DNA of 64,000 bases from the NCBI GenBank assembly GCA_050693875.1, contig JBOGWP010000159.1, positions 1 to 64,000 on the forward strand. The letters run 5' to 3'. Source of the DNA: JBOGWP01 sp050693875. Lineage in GTDB: Bacteria; Actinomycetota; CADDZG01; JAHWKV01; JBOGWP01. The notes under the pieces were generated by a model. The model ran no database searches and was not told the DNA's origin. It saw only the letters and a list, made by a program, of their open reading frames with translations. Positions 60,160-64,000 of this stretch are shown here, piece after piece. Numbering within the stretch: position 1 is the first letter of the stretch; every line of letters begins with the position of its first letter. Made by a program: the position numbers and the translations under genes.

Positions 60160-61119
60160 GTGAGGATCGTCGTCACCGGTGTCGCCGGATTCATCGGCTC
60201 GAACCTCGCCGATGCCCTCCTCGCCCGGGGAGACGAGGTGGTTGGGCTCGACAACTTCTCCACCGGAACGATGCGCTTCCTCGAGCGGGCGCGAGGATCG
60301 GCGAAGTTCGAGCTGGTCGAGGTGGACCTCTACGAACGGCCTCAGGTGCTCGCCGACGTGTGCCGCGGGTCCGACGCGGTCTTCCACCTCGCCGCCAATG
60401 CCGACGTTCGCTTTGGGTGGGAGGCCACGGACCGGGACATCAAGCAGAACGTCCTCGTCACCCGCCATGTGCTGGAGGCCACCCGTGCCTCGGGCGTCCC
60501 CAGACTGCTGTTCTCGTCAACCGGGTCCGTCTATGGAGAAGCGCCGGTGATTCCCACGCCCGAGGACTGCCCCTTCCCGGCGCAGACCTCTCTGTACGGA
60601 GCGTCGAAGCTGGCCGCGGAGGGCCTGATTTCGGCGTATGCCGAGGCCGGCGTGGTGTCCGCGACCGTGTTCCGGTTCGTGTCCATCCTGGGTCCGCGGT
60701 ACACGCACGGCCACGTGGTCGATTTCGTGGCTCAGCTCCGACGCGATCCGACGACCCTGCGCGTCCTCGGGGACGGACGGCAGCGGAAGAGCTATCTCGA
60801 CGTGACCGACTGCGTCGCCGCGATGCTCTTGCTCCTGGAGGCGGATCACCGCTACGAGGTGTACAACCTCGGCGTCGATGCGTACTGCACGGTCGACGAA
60901 TCCGCAGGGTGGATCGCCGAGCGCCTGGGAGTTACCCCCGTCCTCCGGCACACGGGGGGCGACCGCGGTTGGGTGGGCGACAACCCCTTCATCTATCTCT
61001 CGACGAATAAGATGCGCAGCGCCGGCTGGTCGCCCGCCTACACCATTCGTGACGCCGTGGAGCGGACCGTCGACTATCTCCTGCAGAACGAGTGGGTTCT
61101 CGAAAGGGCAGTGGTCTGA
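60160..61119 (+). CDS. NAD-dependent epimerase/dehydratase (UDP-glucose 4-epimerase-like)
   Basis: 319 residues. VTGVAGFIGSNLADALLARG at 5-24, LDNFSTGTMRFLERA near 30 and HLAANADVRFGWEAT near 79, SSTGSVYGEAP near 119 with catalytic YGASK near 145, RFVSILGPRYTHGHVVDF near 168. The FVSILGPR and YTHGHVVDF blocks are typical of NDP-sugar C4-epimerases in heptose/CPS clusters. GTG 60160 lies 6 nt after the SDR stop and its TGA abuts the next GTG. Sugar not assignable. Confidence 0.87.
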   Translation: MRIVVTGVAGFIGSNLADALLARGDEVVGLDNFSTGTMRFLERARGSAKFELVEVDLYERPQVLADVCRGSDAVFHLAANADVRFGWEATDRDIKQNVLVTRHVLEATRASGVPRLLFSSTGSVYGEAPVIPTPEDCPFPAQTSLYGASKLAAEGLISAYAEAGVVSATVFRFVSILGPRYTHGHVVDFVAQLRRDPTTLRVLGDGRQRKSYLDVTDCVAAMLLLLEADHRYEVYNLGVDAYCTVDESAGWIAERLGVTPVLRHTGGDRGWVGDNPFIYLSTNKMRSAGWSPAYTIRDAVERTVDYLLQNEWVLERAVV

Positions 61120-62103
61120 GTGGCCATCGGGGTGGCGGTGATCGGGTGCGGGCTCATCGGGAACAAGCGCATTGCCGCGCTTCCGCAGGGGACGCGGCTC
61201 GTGAGCGTAACGGACCTCGACCGCTCCCGCGCCGAGAAAGCCGCCGCCCTGGTGCCCTACGAGGTGCAGGTCGCCGATTCCGCGGAAGAGGCGGTTGCGG
61301 CCGACGGCGCCGACCTCGCCGTCGTGGCGGTGGTCCACGCCGACCTCGCCGCCGCCACGCTTGTGGCGCTCGAGGCGGGGTGCCACGTGCTCGTGGAGAA
61401 GCCCGGGGGCCGTGCGCTCGAGGATCTGGAGGTCATCCAGGAAGGAGCGGCCCGCTCGCGGCGCCGGGTGCGGGTGGGCTTCAATCATCGCTTCCATCCC
61501 GGAGTGCTCAAGGCTCGGGAGCTGCTTCGTGGAGACGATGCGGGGGAGTTGATCTACGTTCGAGCGAGATACGGGCACGGCGGCAGGCCAGGCTATGAGT
61601 CGGAGTGGAGGAGCAACAGGGAGGTCTCGGGAGGAGGGGAGCTGCTCGACCAGGGAATGCACCTGATCGATCTCACCCGCTTTCTGATCGGCGACGTCGA
61701 CCTGGCCTTCGTCGAGCTCCGAACCGACTTCTGGAAGACCTTGGTGGAGGACAACGCCTACCTTGCCCTCCGTCCCCGCGCCGGAGGTTTCGCCTGGCTG
61801 CACACCTCGTGGACCGAATGGAAGAACATCTTCTCGCTCGAGATCGCTCACGCGCGGAGAAAGATCGAGATGTTCGGGCTGGGGGGGAGCTACGGGACCG
61901 AACGCCTGACCTGCTACCAGATGCTTCCCGAGATGGGACCTCCCGCGACCACCGCCTGGGAGTGGCCGCAGCCAGACCGGTCATGGGCCCGCGAGCTGGA
62001 GGATTTCATCTCGACGCTTCGGGACGGGACCGAGGGGATCGGGGCGGAGCCAGCGGACGCGGCCGCGGCGTTCGCCATCGTCGAGGAGGCCTACGAGACA
62101 TGA
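61120..62103 (+). CDS. Gfo/Idh/MocA-family oxidoreductase
   Basis: 327 residues. VIGCGLIGNKRIAALPQG at 6-23 binds NAD(P), GCHVLVEKPGGRALEDLEV near 87 carries the family EKP motif, and the GFNHRFHPGV near 120 and GGGELLDQGMHLIDLTRF near 168 with DQGMHLID supply the expected Asp/His catalytic pair. Members oxidise or reduce a sugar, often the keto step of rare NDP-sugar synthesis. The gene is bracketed by an epimerase and a sugar kinase with overlapping ends (ATGA with the next). Confidence 0.9.
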   Translation: MAIGVAVIGCGLIGNKRIAALPQGTRLVSVTDLDRSRAEKAAALVPYEVQVADSAEEAVAADGADLAVVAVVHADLAAATLVALEAGCHVLVEKPGGRALEDLEVIQEGAARSRRRVRVGFNHRFHPGVLKARELLRGDDAGELIYVRARYGHGGRPGYESEWRSNREVSGGGELLDQGMHLIDLTRFLIGDVDLAFVELRTDFWKTLVEDNAYLALRPRAGGFAWLHTSWTEWKNIFSLEIAHARRKIEMFGLGGSYGTERLTCYQMLPEMGPPATTAWEWPQPDRSWARELEDFISTLRDGTEGIGAEPADAAAAFAIVEEAYET

Positions 62104-63080
62104 TCATCGCGAGGACGCCGCTCCGCATCTCGCTCGGCGGTGGGGGGACGGACCTTCCCTCCTACTACCGGTCGGCAGGTGACGGATTTCTCGTTGCCGC
62201 CGCGATCACCAAGTACATCTACATCGCGATCAACCAGAACTTCGACGACGACATCCTGCTCAAGTACTCGGCGATCGAGCGCGTGAAGGAGGTGGACGAC
62301 GTCCGGCACCCGCTGTTTCGAGAGGCCCTCCGGCTGACGCGCACGCGAAACAGGGTGGAGATCTCGTCGATGGCCGACATTCCGGCAAATACCGGGTTGG
62401 GCTCGTCGGGCAGCTTCACCGTCGGCCTGCTCAAGGCTCTCCATGCCTACCAGCACTCGGTCGTCTCGAATGCGCAGCTCGCGGAGCAGGCGTGTCACAT
62501 AGAGATCGACAGGCTCGGAGAGCCGGTCGGCAAGCAGGACCAGTTCATCGCGGCGATGGGAGGCGTCACCGCATTCGAGTTCCGAGAGGACGACTCGGTC
62601 GAGATCTCGCCGGTGCCGATGGCGCAGTCCACGCGGGACCGGCTCGAGGAGAACCTTCACCTCTTCTACACCGGGATGACGCGCTCGGCCGGATACATCC
62701 TCGCCGATCAGGACCAGAAGTCGAAGGCAAGCGACGCCGGAACCAAGGACAACCTCGACCAGGTGAAGCGCATCGGGCGTGAGAGCTTCGACGCGCTCCG
62801 GGACGGCAACCTCAAGTGGTTCTCTGCCCTGATGTCCGAACAGTGGGAGCTCAAGAGGGCGCGCTCGCCGAGTGCGACCAACCGCCAGATCGACGAGTGG
62901 ATCCGAACGGGTCTGGAAGCAGGAGCCGAGGGCGGGAAGCTGGTCGGTGCAGGTGGGGGCGGATTCCTCCTCTTCTACTCGGAGCACAAGGCGGACCTTC
63001 GTGAAGCGATGTCCGCCCTCGGGCTCCCGGAGGTGCGGTTCCGCTTCGACTACGAGGGAACGAAGCTGGTGGTGAGCTGA
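62100..63080 (+). CDS. hddA: GHMP kinase, HddA-like (heptose-7-phosphate kinase)
   Basis: 326 residues. ARTPLRISLGGGGTDLPSYY near 4-23, the phosphate loop IPANTGLGSSGSFTVGLL near 97-114, EPVGKQDQFIAAMGG near 141 and KLVGAGGGGFLLFY near 280 match D-glycero-D-manno-heptose 7-phosphate kinase (HddA) and its fucokinase-like relatives. It phosphorylates the anomeric hydroxyl to give the 1,7-bisphosphate that GmhB then dephosphorylates. Overlaps the preceding gene by 4 nt. Together with the HddC-like gene next it points to GDP-heptose. Confidence 0.87.
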   Translation: MIIARTPLRISLGGGGTDLPSYYRSAGDGFLVAAAITKYIYIAINQNFDDDILLKYSAIERVKEVDDVRHPLFREALRLTRTRNRVEISSMADIPANTGLGSSGSFTVGLLKALHAYQHSVVSNAQLAEQACHIEIDRLGEPVGKQDQFIAAMGGVTAFEFREDDSVEISPVPMAQSTRDRLEENLHLFYTGMTRSAGYILADQDQKSKASDAGTKDNLDQVKRIGRESFDALRDGNLKWFSALMSEQWELKRARSPSATNRQIDEWIRTGLEAGAEGGKLVGAGGGGFLLFYSEHKADLREAMSALGLPEVRFRFDYEGTKLVVS

Positions 63081-63082
63081 GC

Positions 63083-63787
63083 TTGTACCCCGTTGCCGTG
63101 CTCGCCGGGGGGGTGGGAAGCAGAATCGCGCCGATCAACGACAGCGACCTCCCCAAGGTGCTCCTTCCCGTTGCCGGTCGGCCCTTCATCGACTACAAGC
63201 TGACCACCCTGGCTGCGGCGGGGGTCGACCGCGTCGTACTGCTGGTGGGCCACCGGTCGGAGCTCGTCGAGCGCCACGTCGGAACGGGAAGTCGCTACTC
63301 CCTTTCCGTGACCTACGCGTTCGACGGCCCGCAGCTTCTCGGCACGGGCGGCGCGCTGCGACGGGCCCTGACCCAGCTCGGCGAGATCTTCTGGGTGACC
63401 TATGGAGATACCTTGCTGACGGTGCCGATGAAGGAGGTCGAGGAGAGCTACCGGGCGAGCGGATTGAGAGCGCTCATGACCGTCCTCCACAACCGCGATC
63501 GCTGGGACCGGAGCAACGTCGCCGTCGCCGACGGGATGGTCGTTGAGTACCGGAAGGGGAGCGCGCTCGGCACGTTCGAACACATCGACTACGGGATGAG
63601 CATCTTGCCGATCGCCGCCTTCGAGGCCTTTCCGCCCGATCGGGCCTTCGATCTGGAGGAGGTCCTCTCGGGTCTCGTCGCGGCGCGAGAGCTCGCTGCA
63701 TTCGAGGTCCAGGAGCGCTTCTACGAGATCGGGACGCCGGAGAGCTACGCGGAGACCGTTGCGTTCTTCTCGACCACCATGCGCTAG
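63083..63787 (+). CDS. hddC: Sugar-phosphate nucleotidyltransferase, HddC-like
   Basis: 234 residues. Nucleotide loop VLAGGVGSRIAPINDSDLPK at 5-24, LPVAGRPFIDYKL near 28 and FWVTYGDTLL near 103 (Mg-binding Asp) are as in D-glycero-alpha-D-manno-heptose-1-phosphate guanylyltransferase (HddC); GTGGALRRAL and IDYGMSILP (YDYGMS-like) near 170 support it. It would activate the heptose-1-phosphate as its GDP (or other NDP) form. TTG 63083 follows the kinase stop by 2 nt. Related NTP transferases for mannose cannot be excluded. Confidence 0.82.
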   Translation: MYPVAVLAGGVGSRIAPINDSDLPKVLLPVAGRPFIDYKLTTLAAAGVDRVVLLVGHRSELVERHVGTGSRYSLSVTYAFDGPQLLGTGGALRRALTQLGEIFWVTYGDTLLTVPMKEVEESYRASGLRALMTVLHNRDRWDRSNVAVADGMVVEYRKGSALGTFEHIDYGMSILPIAAFEAFPPDRAFDLEEVLSGLVAARELAAFEVQERFYEIGTPESYAETVAFFSTTMR

Positions 63788-63807
63788 TCACCGGGATTCC
63801 TATTGAG

Positions 63808-64000
63808 GTGGTGAGAGAGGACGAGGCGTCGCCGCCGCCAATCGAAGCGCCTGGCCGGACAGCACGGCGTGCCCGAGGAGGCCGCCTCGGGCTGGTGTTG
63901 GCTCTCGCCGTGGTCACGTTGCCGTTCTTCCAAGTGGCGTTTGAGGGGAAGACCTTCAGCGCCGACGGCTTCGTCCCCGGCGTCAACGGCTTCGATCCCG
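63808..64000 (+). CDS. Membrane protein, N-terminus only (cut by the window edge)
   Basis: From GTG 63808 (or 63811) the frame stays open to the end: an acidic/basic lead, then a hydrophobic helix (LGLVLALAVVTLPFFQVAF) and EGKTFSADGFVPGVNG. The helix followed by a GKTF-like loop resembles the start of large YfhO/GT-C-type membrane proteins, which would fit the glycan context, but 64 residues are too few to be sure. No stop in the window. Confidence 0.5.
   Translation, partial: MVREDEASPPPIEAPGRTARRARGGRLGLVLALAVVTLPFFQVAFEGKTFSADGFVPGVNGFDP

Overview
The window is high-GC bacterial DNA from an actinobacterium (Actinomycetota), probably a deep-branching or uncultured one. The evidence is: a three-gene signature unit at 2785-4684 (MSMEG_4193-type phosphomutase, DUF3090, SCO1664 family) known from actinobacterial genomes; frequent GTG/TTG starts; many starts lying 6-9 nt after a TAnnnT -10 element with no Shine-Dalgarno (leaderless style); and five intact secreted proteins ending in the roughly 42-residue GYW...DGG..FAFGD..F.GSTGG repeat common in actinobacterial surface proteins. 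I see no rRNA, tRNA, CRISPR array, transposase or phage gene. Species cannot be named from this sequence.

Layout. 0.1-11.9 kb is mostly housekeeping: FIST sensor, fumarase, the phosphomutase/DUF3090/SCO1664 unit, an acetyl-CoA-synthetase-like ligase, panB, a hydrolase, a glyoxalase-fold protein, a receiver-like protein and a CBS-pair protein. Two small gene remnants meet head to tail near 5.43 kb. 12.0-14.6 kb carries rfbB, rfbC and rfbA (dTDP-deoxysugar synthesis; no rfbD seen). 14.6-18.7 kb (minus) is a five-gene surface cluster: a WxL-like protein, two DUF916-like membrane-anchored proteins, a small protein with a sortase-like C-terminus and a further secreted protein. It resembles the Csc/WxL complexes of Firmicutes. 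18.9-26.6 kb (minus) holds a dead GYW-repeat gene, a frameshifted DUF5946 gene, glpA/D-like, glpK, a nucleotide-sugar dehydrogenase, a glycosyltransferase and an intact GYW-repeat protein.

26.9-49.2 kb is a cell-envelope island: a DUF5979 adhesin-like protein; an overlapping five-gene glycosylation operon (PIG-V-like GT-C, GT2, YdjC/ChbG deacetylase, two methyltransferases); a double Cu/Zn-SOD fused to GYW repeats; a peptidoglycan amidase fused to GYW repeats; two paralogous PIG-V-like enzymes flanking a channel-like membrane protein; a SpoIID protein with GYW repeats; methyltransferases; two GDP-deoxyhexose-type SDR enzymes; and an FG-GAP protein with GYW repeats. 49.3-52.0 kb contains decayed YceI and intradiol-dioxygenase genes, an SMR transporter and a clpP whose N-terminus is out of frame. 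52.1-52.9 kb is an SRPBCC/ArsR pair behind two matching 16-bp operator-like palindromes. 53.0-64.0 kb (plus) is a glycan operon: pyruvyltransferase-like protein, large GT2, then GmhB-, HddA- and HddC-like heptose enzymes together with a transaldolase-family enzyme, a UDP-glucose-dehydrogenase homologue lacking its catalytic Cys, an SDR, an epimerase, a Gfo/Idh/MocA oxidoreductase and a membrane protein cut by the window edge.

Taken together the window is dominated by cell-envelope glycan synthesis and secreted or surface proteins. Nucleotide sugars (dTDP-deoxysugars, GDP-deoxyhexose-like, uronic acid, heptose) are made by cytoplasmic enzymes, assembled by GT2/GT4 and membrane GT-C enzymes, and displayed beside repeat-bearing exoproteins. 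Several broken reading frames (5.2-5.5, 18.9-20.1, 49.3-50.8 and 51.9 kb) point to gene decay or to local indel errors in the assembly. All family names are from reading motifs by eye; no searches were run.
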